Positions 27,805 to 36,470 of a stretch of 64,000 nt of DNA are shown here, one piece after another; positions within the stretch are counted from its first letter, which is position 1, and every line of letters starts with the position of its first letter. The stretch spans positions 103,684 to 167,683 of the forward strand of contig CAMAZP010000002.1 in assembly GCA_945863605.1 (NCBI GenBank), given 5' to 3'. The translations under genes and the position numbers were made by a program. The notes beneath the pieces are model-generated. The model did no database searches, was not told the DNA's origin, and saw only the letters and a list, made by a program, of their open reading frames with translations. Source of the DNA: Chitinophaga pinensis. GTDB lineage: Bacteria > Bacteroidota > Bacteroidia > Flavobacteriales_D > Crocinitomicaceae.

Positions 27805-30366
27805 TTATTTATTTACAATCATTCTTTTCGTTAATGAATTACCATTGCTTGAAATTCTGATTGAGTACATTCCGTTTGATATGTTAGTTGTATTAAACTC
27901 GGAAACTTGAACTCCAGATTGATCAACAATATTTGATTGGATAAGTCTACCCATTTGGTCAATCATTTCGATAGTTACCACTTGGTTGATTTGATTGTCA
28001 AATACTACAACGAAACTTTCTGTTGCTGGATTAGGATAAACATTGATGTTTTCAACACCTGCTAACTCATCCAAAGAAACAGTGATTGCAACTGTTAAAG
28101 TGTCAGTAGCTGTACAGATACCATTGATTGCTGTTAAAACAATTGTGTAAGATCCGTTAACAGCGTATGCATGTACAGGAGCACTTGCTGATGAATTTGA
28201 AAAATCACCGAAATCCCATGAATAAGAAGTTGCGTTAGTTGATGTGTTTGTAAATGTAGCTGTGTTTCCAGTTACTGAAACTGCTCCATTAGCCGTTGGA
28301 GTAGTTGTAAATGTTACTGCTGTTGGAGCAGATGCACCCACACCGTTACAAGCATCAGTGTTCATTGTTGTTACTGTAAAGTTTCCAGCAGCTGTTACCT
28401 GAATAGCTTGAGTAGTAGCACCATTTGACCACATGTAAGAATCAGCAGCTGAAGAAGTTAAAGTAACTGTTTGTCCAGTACAAGCTGCAGTCGCTGAAGC
28501 ATTAATAGTAGGAGATGGTGCAGAACTTACGTTTACAACTGTTGATGTTGAAGTTGATGAACATCCATTTGCATCTGTAACTGTAACTGTATAAGAACCA
28601 GAAGTTGTTACTGTAATAGAATCAGTTGTTGCAGTAGTTGACCAAACGTTTCCAGAAGTAGCAGAAGAAGTTAATACAACTGAACCACCTGTACAGAATG
28701 ATGTGTTACCACTTGCAGAAATTGAAGGAACTGAAGGTAAAGCATTTACAGTAACAGTAATTGCAACTCTTTTACTCTCGTCTCCATTTGCATTGATTTG
28801 GCTAACATAATAAGTAAAGTTACCAGCTGAAGTTGTACTAGCGGTTGGAGCACTTGTAGTGAATGATCCTCCAGTAGCTTGTGTATACCAACGTAAAGAA
28901 TTTGATCCCGACGTCGTTGCTGAAAAAGGCATAGCCATTTCACCTTGACAATATGTGTAAGAAGTAGTAGCAACAATTGGTGTTGCAACAGAATAAAATT
29001 TGTTATCCATAAATGAAGCGTTAGAAGCTGCTGCAGAAGCTGCATTCAAACGAGCATCAGGAGTATTTCCTAAAGCTGGAAATAAATTTACCCAGTTTAC
29101 TTGAGCTAAAGTTGCAGTTGTATCGTTTCCATTAGCTGACCACCAAGAAAGGTACCAAGCATCAGTCGTTCCGTCAGAAACTGGCGGAGTTCCTGAAGTA
29201 TTGTTAATTAAATTTGCGTTTGAAGCAAAATTGGTTAAAATGTTATTAGCAAAAACTAATGTATCACCATTAACATTTGCAACAACTGCTGCTCCTTCAA
29301 TTGAAAGTCCTTTTTCCCAACCTGTAACAAGTGAATTAAAACAAGATGTAGCTGTATTTCTTCTTAAACGAAAAGCTTTTTCAAATTTCTCACCTACTGG
29401 TAAAACAGTTGTACCATCACCTTTAGGGCCGACGATTGTCATATTTGAAAAAATTGGTGCTGTTTTTGGTTGAGCTGGTGTACCATTTGCATCATTATCT
29501 GTTTCAAAACAGTTTGAATCACCAGGAGCATCAGATAAATCTTTATCGCGAATAGCTAATCCAAATTGGATTTTACCTCTATAACCGAAATCTGTATCGA
29601 AATCATCATCTAAACCTCTGTAAACAATAAGGTTTTTACAATTTACTGTTCCTCCAAACCATTCGTAAGAATCGTCTCCTGAAAAAGAAACTTGAAGGTG
29701 ATCTACTGTTGTACCAGAACCAACTGAACCAAAAGTGATTCCGTTTAATTCTTTATTTGGCTCTAATGGAATACCGGGAAATTCAACTCTAACATATTGT
29801 AAAACACCAGAATTATCATTATCAAAAGCACCACCAAATTGAGTATCAGTAGAAGGAACTAAACCTTCAATACTTGCAACTCCACCAGGTTGGTTGTTTT
29901 TTGCTAAACCCAAGATTACTAAACCACCCCAATCTCCTTGAGCACGATTTCCAACTTCTTCACCTGAAGTAAATACTATTGGATTTGATGCAGTACCAGC
30001 AGCATTGATTTTTGCTCCTCTTGTAATAATTAAAGTTGCTTGTGTCGCTTTATCACAACGGATAATTGTTCCAGGTGCAATTGTTAGCGTTGCATTGTTT
30101 CTAACGTACACTTTGTTTTGTAATAAAATTACACCACTCCAAGTTGTGTTTGTTGTAATATTTGCTGAAACAGTAGCTGTGTAAGCTGTTGAGTAAACCG
30201 TGTTTTCAGGATCAAAGTTAGACCATCCTGCTGTCCAATCTGTTGCTGGTGTTCCATCAGTAACGGGAAACGCACCTTTGTAATTTGTTGGCGTCCAAAA
30301 TGCATCTTGTGCACTTATTGCTGTGCTTAAGCACAATGCCGCAATTCCTAAGTAAATCTTTTTCAT
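27805..30366 (-). CDS. T9SS-sorted secreted protein with beta-helix, Ig-like and PKD domains
   Basis: 853 aa from the ATG at 30366 (MKKIYLGIAALCLSTAISAQ); an earlier in-frame ATG would add 14 non-signal residues. Residues about 20-430 look like a parallel beta-helix (WSGVILLQNKVYVRNNATLT, GDWGGLVILG, DDSYEWFGGTVNCKNL, DFGYRGKIQFG). Then come Ig-like repeats containing SYTVTVTDANGCSST, a PKD domain (TSYSWDFGDFSNS) and a T9SS type A sorting domain (NVYPNPATESF, NGMYSIRI, MIVNK). Secreted or surface-bound. The promoter region carries TTAAC repeats. Confidence 0.88.
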   Translation of the reverse strand: MKKIYLGIAALCLSTAISAQDAFWTPTNYKGAFPVTDGTPATDWTAGWSNFDPENTVYSTAYTATVSANITTNTTWSGVILLQNKVYVRNNATLTIAPGTIIRCDKATQATLIITRGAKINAAGTASNPIVFTSGEEVGNRAQGDWGGLVILGLAKNNQPGGVASIEGLVPSTDTQFGGAFDNDNSGVLQYVRVEFPGIPLEPNKELNGITFGSVGSGTTVDHLQVSFSGDDSYEWFGGTVNCKNLIVYRGLDDDFDTDFGYRGKIQFGLAIRDKDLSDAPGDSNCFETDNDANGTPAQPKTAPIFSNMTIVGPKGDGTTVLPVGEKFEKAFRLRRNTATSCFNSLVTGWEKGLSIEGAAVVANVNGDTLVFANNILTNFASNANLINNTSGTPPVSDGTTDAWYLSWWSANGNDTTATLAQVNWVNLFPALGNTPDARLNAASAAASNASFMDNKFYSVATPIVATTSYTYCQGEMAMPFSATTSGSNSLRWYTQATGGSFTTSAPTASTTSAGNFTYYVSQINANGDESKRVAITVTVNALPSVPSISASGNTSFCTGGSVVLTSSATSGNVWSTTATTDSITVTTSGSYTVTVTDANGCSSTSTSTVVNVSSAPSPTINASATAACTGQTVTLTSSAADSYMWSNGATTQAIQVTAAGNFTVTTMNTDACNGVGASAPTAVTFTTTPTANGAVSVTGNTATFTNTSTNATSYSWDFGDFSNSSASAPVHAYAVNGSYTIVLTAINGICTATDTLTVAITVSLDELAGVENINVYPNPATESFVVVFDNQINQVVTIEMIDQMGRLIQSNIVDQSGVQVSEFNTTNISNGMYSIRISSNGNSLTKRMIVNK

Positions 30367-30440
30367 TATAAATATTTTATTATTTATGCAAAGGTCTTTT
30401 ACAATCACAATAGAGGCGTTACAGAAGTCTTATCTATTCT

Positions 30441-30478
30441 TTAACAGATTGTTAATCTTTGAAAACAATTCGTTAACA
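30441..30478 (-). promoter_or_regulatory. TTAAC direct repeats, Pho-box-like, before the T9SS protein gene
   Basis: TTAACA at 30441, TTAATC at 30452 and TTAACA at 30473: starts 11 and 21 bases apart, so all on nearly the same helix face. They lie 75-112 bases upstream of the gene start at 30366. Cyanobacterial Pho boxes are TTAAC-type repeats with 11-bp period; use of that design here is inferred. Confidence 0.4.
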
Positions 30479-30637
30479 TAGTGGTTTATATGTTTTTAAA
30501 TTAATTGAGAAAGTTATAATTGCAAATAGAAAACGAATCTAGAGAACGGTGAGGAATATAAATATTAAGAGTTAGCTTTTCGTTTAATAAAATTCATTAG
30601 AGAAGAACTTTTGACATTCTTCGAATGTAATTTAAAA

Positions 30638-33484
30638 CTAAAAATTATACTTTAAAGATAAAGAAATTGTTTGACCGAACTTAACTTCCTGCCATGCATT
30701 ATCAGTTCCAAAATCGTATTTTTTATTTCCATTTAAATCTTGGAAAAATACCAGCTCTTGTGCTAGTAAGTCCTTAACATTTAATTTTAATTCAAATTTC
30801 TCGTTGAATGTTTTGGCAATTTGGAAATCGATTACATTTCTTCCATTTTCCCAAACGCTAGGTTCTTGAACATTTCCAACAATATAAATTCTTTGTCCTA
30901 CTAAATTATAAGAAGCGCTGACTGATAAATCTCCTTTTTTATTCGTGAAGTAAACACCTGCATTAGCAATATAAGGTGATTGTCCTTGAAGTGGTCTGTC
31001 TATCTCTGAACCAACGATAGAATCCAAATCAACTTTTGAACGAATCAACGAAGCATTTGCATATAACGTGATTTGTTTCAAGAACGAGGTAGAATCTTTC
31101 TTTTTGAACATTCCTAAATTCATTCTGTATTCTGCTTCAGCACCATAACTAGTTGCTCCAGCCACATTTGTGTAATACAATTCAGGTGGTGACGAAGATC
31201 CTGTTCTATTTATTAACTCAATAGGATTGGTAAATTGTTTATAGAAACCTGAAACACTAATAATTTGACCAGCTCCAGGGAAAAACTCATAACGTAAATC
31301 AGCATTCGATATTTTTGCTCTTTGCAAAGTTGGAGAACCAGAGATTATATTGTCAATTAAGAAATTATAAAAAGTAAATGGAGCTAATTCTCTAAACTCA
31401 GGACGCGATACGGTTTGATAAAAACTAGCTCTAAAATTCATTTTTTTATTCATTGAATAAATCAAATTCACCGACGGTAAAATGTCTGTTACTGTAGTAT
31501 CGATTCTTTGAGCTTGATTCGAACCAAATTCGATGTAATTAAAAACTTGATTGTAAGATTCTAATCGTGCTCCAACAACAACCCTCAATTTCTCAGCAAT
31601 CTTTGAATCTAACATTAAAAATCCAGCGTTTAAAAAAGAAGAAGCTTGATAGTTGTCGTCCACATTTGTTGCTTCGTCTAATTTGAAACCGCCTTGTCCA
31701 TTTTCTAATAATCCCAAGTTTTCTGCATTGAAAATTTGATCAGCAGGAAGTAATAACAAATCACTGTTAAAGCTACTTCCGTTTGGTTTATATTGAGAGA
31801 AACCAAGGTTTCTAGAAGCGAAATCTTTGTTTCTATATTGGTGCATACCACCGATTTTCAATTCATTTTTGAAAACGCCAAAGTCTAGTTGACGAGAATA
31901 GTCGTATTTGGCACTGTAAATTTGTTCGCTTGAATTTGACCAAAACATATTTCCAGCTGCTGTTGGTATAGTTCCAGTTGGTTGTATTATCGCTAAATAT
32001 TCTTCAGTCGTATCAGCTTCTGTTGAAGCCTGTTTTCGATAAACTATTCTTCTTAAATTAGGAATTTGGCGTGTAACATTACTAAATCCTAAATTCCAAT
32101 TGATTTTACTTTTTTCCTGTTCGTGTTTTCCGTAAAGCTGAGTAGTATATAGGTTGTTTTGCGTGTACCAGAAATTGGTAGATCTATCAAATTGCTTTGG
32201 GTCATTATCTAATTCACGTGTACCTTTTCGGATGTTTACCTTGTCTTCAGAACTTACAGAATACATATTTTTAAAGTAGATGTTACTTTTCGGATTTAAA
32301 GTGAACTTAAAATTTAGCATTCCAGCATTCAAAATTGAATTGTTATAAACGGTATCATTTAAAACTGATTTGGTTATTACACCAGTAGCTTGTTCTTCAA
32401 ATTCTCTTCTTACTTGAGAATAAATTGAATTGTTGTTTTGGTAAGAATAAGCAGCAACAAAACCTAATGATTTTTCTTTTCCTATTTTATATGTTTTACC
32501 CAATGAATATTGTAAACTTAAGTTTGGCATAGCCGTTCTTCCTGTTGTGTTCCAAGTAGGGGTAAACAACTTAGCTAAGTTTGCTTGCTCGGCTTTATCT
32601 AAATCTGAAAAGTCAGCTGAACCGGGTAAACCAGTTGGCAATTTACGAGCTCCTTGACCAAAACCTAAAAAATCCGTTTTGCTACCATCATAGGTTTCAA
32701 AATTTCTAAAAGTAGAAATCGTGTTATAAGACCCACCAATTTGAATCGATTGAAAATCTTTTTCCTTTGGTTCAGAAGTACTAATATCAATAACCCCTCC
32801 TGCAAATTCTCCTGGTTGATCTGGAGTTGCGGTTTTTGAAATAATTAAATTATCCAACATATTTGATGGAAAAAGATCAAATGAAAAGGCTTTGCGATCA
32901 CTTTCAGAACTTGGAAGCGGTGCACCGTTGATTAAACCAAAATTATATCGGTCATTCAAGCCACGAATTACAACAAATTTATTGTCTTGTACACTTGCAC
33001 CTGTAATTCGTTTAAACACATCAGAAGCTTTTGAATCTGGCGTTTTCTTGAAAGTTTCAGCGTTGATACCGTCGACAACTGTGGCACTATTTCGTTGCAA
33101 TCTCAATAATTCTGTATTTGAATCTTTATTTACTTTAGCAGTAACGGTTACTTGACCTAATTCCATTACTACTTTATCCAATGGTATATTGATTGTCAAG
33201 TTTTCGCCTTCCTTTACATTTATATCCTGTAGAATTAAATTGTTGTAGGTTTCATAGCGAACTTCCAATGTGAATTTTCCGGCAGTTATTCCTTTTATTG
33301 AGAAATTTCCATCACCGTCACTAATTGCACCCTTACCTGTTCCAGTCAAAATTACTTTAACTCCAAAAAGTGCTTCATTTGTTTTTGAATCTATGATTTT
33401 TCCGGATAAGGATGAGTTTTGAGCTATTGATGTAAACCCTAAAAAAACAATTATTGTAATTAGGAAATATTTAATTGTATTCAT
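30638..33484 (-). CDS. TonB-dependent receptor
   Basis: 948 aa from the ATG at 33484 (MNTIKYFLITIIVFLGFTSI); in-frame ATGs further upstream precede no signal peptide. A carboxypeptidase-regulatory domain (SSLSGKIIDSKTNEALFGVK, residues about 22-105) is followed by the plug (RNSATVVDGINAETFKKTPD, VVIRGLNDRYNFGLINGAPL) and a barrel ending LSLKYNF. It imports a large substrate across the outer membrane. Its neighbourhood with the PhoBR-like pair, and a TTAAC repeat before it, suggest a role under phosphate limitation, but the substrate is unknown. Confidence 0.93.
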   Translation of the reverse strand: MNTIKYFLITIIVFLGFTSIAQNSSLSGKIIDSKTNEALFGVKVILTGTGKGAISDGDGNFSIKGITAGKFTLEVRYETYNNLILQDINVKEGENLTINIPLDKVVMELGQVTVTAKVNKDSNTELLRLQRNSATVVDGINAETFKKTPDSKASDVFKRITGASVQDNKFVVIRGLNDRYNFGLINGAPLPSSESDRKAFSFDLFPSNMLDNLIISKTATPDQPGEFAGGVIDISTSEPKEKDFQSIQIGGSYNTISTFRNFETYDGSKTDFLGFGQGARKLPTGLPGSADFSDLDKAEQANLAKLFTPTWNTTGRTAMPNLSLQYSLGKTYKIGKEKSLGFVAAYSYQNNNSIYSQVRREFEEQATGVITKSVLNDTVYNNSILNAGMLNFKFTLNPKSNIYFKNMYSVSSEDKVNIRKGTRELDNDPKQFDRSTNFWYTQNNLYTTQLYGKHEQEKSKINWNLGFSNVTRQIPNLRRIVYRKQASTEADTTEEYLAIIQPTGTIPTAAGNMFWSNSSEQIYSAKYDYSRQLDFGVFKNELKIGGMHQYRNKDFASRNLGFSQYKPNGSSFNSDLLLLPADQIFNAENLGLLENGQGGFKLDEATNVDDNYQASSFLNAGFLMLDSKIAEKLRVVVGARLESYNQVFNYIEFGSNQAQRIDTTVTDILPSVNLIYSMNKKMNFRASFYQTVSRPEFRELAPFTFYNFLIDNIISGSPTLQRAKISNADLRYEFFPGAGQIISVSGFYKQFTNPIELINRTGSSSPPELYYTNVAGATSYGAEAEYRMNLGMFKKKDSTSFLKQITLYANASLIRSKVDLDSIVGSEIDRPLQGQSPYIANAGVYFTNKKGDLSVSASYNLVGQRIYIVGNVQEPSVWENGRNVIDFQIAKTFNEKFELKLNVKDLLAQELVFFQDLNGNKKYDFGTDNAWQEVKFGQTISLSLKYNF

Positions 33485-33538
33485 ACAAAATTTTTTACAA
33501 AGAAACATTTCATAAATGACAATTGAATTACCCAAATG

Positions 33539-33555
33539 TTAACCTTATGTTAATA
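33539..33555 (-). promoter_or_regulatory. TTAACAT direct repeat, Pho-box-like, before the TonB receptor gene
   Basis: On the minus strand the sequence reads TTAACATAAGGTTAACAT, an exact TTAAC repeat with 11-bp period, 55-71 bases upstream of the ATG at 33484. The same spacing occurs before the neighbouring T9SS gene. Confidence 0.45.
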
Positions 33556-33608
33556 AGGTGGATTTTTAAACTAATCGTAATCTAGATGTTTTGAATGTTT
33601 ATGAGAAA

Positions 33609-34208
33609 TCATTTCATCTTACGGCTTTGTTTTCTTTTGAATGCATTCATTCTGGGGTGACTTACGCTTTTTATATATGGATTGTTTGGATTGTTTTTCT
33701 CAAAATCTTGATGATAAGTCTCTGCTTTGTAAAATTTAGTAAATTGTGCAACTTCTGTAGTAATGATTTTGAATTTTCCTGATTTTTTTAAATCATTTAT
33801 GTAATCTTGAGCCAACTTTTTTTCATTATTACTTGTGAAAAAAATTGCAGAGCGATATTGTGATCCTGAATCAGGACCTTGCTTATTTAAAGTTGAAGGA
33901 TCGTGTGAATTGAAAAAAACGCGAAGCAATTCCTTGTATGAAATTATTGTCGTGTCATAACGTACTCTTACGGTTTCAGCATGGCCTGTTTTTCCTGTAC
34001 ATATATCTTCGTATGTTGGATTACTCGTTTTACCACCCGTATATCCTGATTCTGCGTATTTAACACCTTTGACCGTTTCAAAAATTGCTTCTACACACCA
34101 AAAACAACCAGACGCAAAATAAGCATCTTTATACTTAGAATTGTTTTTTTGTGTTAATGATAACCCTGTTGTAAGAAGAAATGAGAAGAAAAGTGATATT
34201 TTAAACAT
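33609..34208 (-). CDS. msrA: Peptide methionine sulfoxide reductase MsrA
   Basis: 199 aa. A signal peptide (ISLFFSFLLTTGLSLTQ) makes this an exported form. The catalytic motif GCFWCVEAIF (Cys at about 34), YTGGKTSNPTYEDICTGKTGHAE and HDPSTLNKQGPDSGSQYRSAIF are the MsrA blocks, and TYHQDFEKNNPN holds the usual YHQ segment. It reduces methionine-S-sulfoxide in envelope proteins. The C-terminal tail is basic. No msrB is adjacent. Confidence 0.95.
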   Translation of the reverse strand: MFKISLFFSFLLTTGLSLTQKNNSKYKDAYFASGCFWCVEAIFETVKGVKYAESGYTGGKTSNPTYEDICTGKTGHAETVRVRYDTTIISYKELLRVFFNSHDPSTLNKQGPDSGSQYRSAIFFTSNNEKKLAQDYINDLKKSGKFKIITTEVAQFTKFYKAETYHQDFEKNNPNNPYIKSVSHPRMNAFKRKQSRKMK

Positions 34209-34239
34209 ATTAATAAAAACACACTTTATGAAAAAATGT

Positions 34240-34356
34240 TTAATGTTTTTTCATCTGTCGCTCAATTATAATAGTAATAAGAATACCTGTTAATACCGCT
34301 CCTCCAACTATTGTAAATCCAAGGAGACCTTTGAATGCTAAAACTATAAGATACAT
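34240..34356 (-). CDS. Possible very small membrane protein
   Basis: 38 codons (start ATG at 34356, TAA at 34240): MYLIVLAFKGLLGFTIVGGA followed by VLTGILITIIIERQMKKH. One transmembrane helix with a basic C-terminus. The frame is clean and hydrophobicity well placed, but evidence is only composition; it may be chance. Confidence 0.35.
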   Translation of the reverse strand: MYLIVLAFKGLLGFTIVGGAVLTGILITIIIERQMKKH

Positions 34357-34544
34357 ATATTGTTTTTAGCAAAAATATAACCTAACTATTTGATTATCAT
34401 AACAAAATGAATATTCTCTAGGATTAAATGAATATTAAGTTATATTTATCGAATATTAATTAAAATGTAATAATGAATTTCTTAAAATTTCTGATTTTGA
34501 TAGGTGAGAAGGTGTTTTTTAAAAAAATAATATGAACTGTATAA

Positions 34545-34919
34545 TTATTCCCAATCTTCTAAAAATTCATCCAATGCACGTCGGTCTTTTTTGGTGGGTT
34601 TTCCATCGGTTTCGCGGTATACTCTTTGTGCAGCTTGATAGTTTTTGTATTTTTCGATTTCTTCAATTGGAGTGATATCTTTTATGAATTCTATGACTAA
34701 TGGAGCTCCAACCCTTTTATCGAGATAATTCAATACTTTAAACGAAAATACAGCTGAATTTTTATGGACATTGATCACATCGCCAATTTTGACTTCTTTG
34801 GCCGGTTTGATGTTTTCACCATTGACTTTGATTTTACCTTTAGCCAATAATTCGGTAGCAATCGAACGTGTCTTGGTCAGCCGAACATACCAAATAAATT
34901 TATCCCATCTCAATTTCAT
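34545..34919 (-). CDS. hslR: S4-domain RNA-binding protein, Hsp15/HslR-like
   Basis: 124 aa. The S4 domain starts at once (MKLRWDKFIWYVRLTKTRS, ELLAKGKIKVNGENIKPAKEVKIGDVI) and a basic tail (QAAQRVYRETDGKPTKKDRRALDEFLEDW) follows, as in Hsp15, which binds stalled 50S subunits carrying nascent chains. Its start overlaps the end of the upstream YjbR gene by 20 bases. Confidence 0.88.
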   Translation of the reverse strand: MKLRWDKFIWYVRLTKTRSIATELLAKGKIKVNGENIKPAKEVKIGDVINVHKNSAVFSFKVLNYLDKRVGAPLVIEFIKDITPIEEIEKYKNYQAAQRVYRETDGKPTKKDRRALDEFLEDWE

Positions 34920-35253
34920 TTCTGACTTTTTTGGATAGAGAGGCGACTACTAAATCATAAGAATGATCAATCAATTCCATTAATAATTTGTCATCAACAT
35001 CTGATTGCATTTGAACTGTATTCCAATGTTTTTTACTCATGTGATAACCGGGTTGCACAGCCATATAACATTCTCTAAGTTCGATTGCTTTTTGAGGTTC
35101 ACATTTTAAATTGACGCTTTCAAATTCAACTATGTCAGCTAGTGCAAACATTTTTCCTCCAACCTTAAAAACCAACGTTTTTTGATCAAAAGGAAATGCT
35201 TCTATTACTGCTTTTTTTGAAATACAATAATCAAAAAAAGAATCGAACGACAT
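34900..35253 (-). CDS. MmcQ/YjbR family protein
   Basis: 117 aa with the family pattern: FPFDQKTLVFKVGGKMFALA, VNLKCEPQKAIELRECYMAV, PGYHMSKKHWNTVQM and IDHSYDLVVASL. The fold is a double-wing type proposed to bind DNA, function unknown. It lies between a desaturase gene (2 bases away) and the hslR-like gene (20-base overlap), so the three are probably one transcript without a clear common role. Confidence 0.92.
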   Translation of the reverse strand: MSFDSFFDYCISKKAVIEAFPFDQKTLVFKVGGKMFALADIVEFESVNLKCEPQKAIELRECYMAVQPGYHMSKKHWNTVQMQSDVDDKLLMELIDHSYDLVVASLSKKVRNEIEMG

Positions 35254-35255
35254 AA

Positions 35256-36365
35256 CTAGTGAATAGCTGGAGCAAAATCTTTAGTTCCAAGGGCGTACAA
35301 CATTTTGGTGTGATCTTTCAAAGCACCATAAAAAGTTTTATAGGAATTATATGGTAAATTGAATTCCTCGGCCGTTTCTTTAACGATTTTAGAGATTTTA
35401 CTGTAATGAACATGACAAATATTTGGAAATAAGTGGTGTTCAACTTGATAATTTAAACCACCAACATACCAAGAAAATAATTTTGCTTTTGGAGCGAAAT
35501 TCGCTGTATTGTATAATTGATTTACAGCCCAATCAGCTTCTACATTTCCTGAAGCATCAGGGATTGGATAATTTGAAGATGGAATAACATGAGCAGGTTG
35601 AAATATTGCCGCTAAAGTTAATCCAGCTATAAAATGCATCACCATGAATCCAATTAAAGTAACGTACCAATTTGCTGGGCTTAACGTAAAGGGTAAAATC
35701 ACGAAAACAGTTCCATATATTACCTTACTGATTAATATATTTATCATGTGTCTTCTAAATGTAATACCTTGAGTTTCAACTAATCCCATTTTTTTATATC
35801 GTGCCGCCTGATTAAAATCTTTGGTAACAAACCATAAAAAAGTCATTAAACCGTAGAAAAACCATGCATATATGTGTTGAAATCTATGAATTTTAAATCT
35901 TTGTTTATGAGGTGAAAATCTTAATAAAAATGTCGGCGCATCAATATCCTCATCCATATCATCAACATTAGTATAAGTGTGATGTAATACGTTGTGTTGG
36001 ATTCTCCAATTAGCATCATTTCCTCCTAAAAGTATAAGCACATTGCCTATGATTTTATTTATTGTTTCATTTCGAGAATATGCACCATGATTAGCGTCGT
36101 GCATTACTGATAGCCCAACGCCTGCCATTCCGACACCCATTAAGATCCACATAATTAAATAAATCCAGTTACTTAAACCAGAAACAAACAATACACCAAA
36201 TGGAATTAGATAAAGACATAATAATGCTATTGTTTTAAAAACCATAGTTGCATTTGCATGTCGAGTTATGTTTTTTGTTTTGAAGTAGTTATTTACTCTT
36301 TGACGGAGCACTTTATAGAATTCAGAATTGTGATCTTTAGCGAAGGTTATATTTTGATAAGTCAT
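35256..36365 (-). CDS. Membrane fatty acid (acyl) desaturase
   Basis: 369 aa with four transmembrane helices and the three histidine boxes: HDANHG, HNVLHHTYTN and QVEHHLFPNICHVHY, which hold the di-iron centre. This fits the linoleoyl-CoA or front-end type acyl desaturase of Bacteroidota without a fused cytochrome b5. It inserts double bonds in membrane lipid acyl chains, often to adapt fluidity to cold. First gene of a three-gene run. Confidence 0.93.
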   Translation of the reverse strand: MTYQNITFAKDHNSEFYKVLRQRVNNYFKTKNITRHANATMVFKTIALLCLYLIPFGVLFVSGLSNWIYLIMWILMGVGMAGVGLSVMHDANHGAYSRNETINKIIGNVLILLGGNDANWRIQHNVLHHTYTNVDDMDEDIDAPTFLLRFSPHKQRFKIHRFQHIYAWFFYGLMTFLWFVTKDFNQAARYKKMGLVETQGITFRRHMINILISKVIYGTVFVILPFTLSPANWYVTLIGFMVMHFIAGLTLAAIFQPAHVIPSSNYPIPDASGNVEADWAVNQLYNTANFAPKAKLFSWYVGGLNYQVEHHLFPNICHVHYSKISKIVKETAEEFNLPYNSYKTFYGALKDHTKMLYALGTKDFAPAIH

Positions 36366-36470
36366 AGTATTATTTTAATAATAATTAGCCAAAATTAAGT
36401 ATAAGTTAATTACAAAATCACATTTGTTGAATTATTAACAGATTGAAAAACATTATATAAATAAAGTGAT

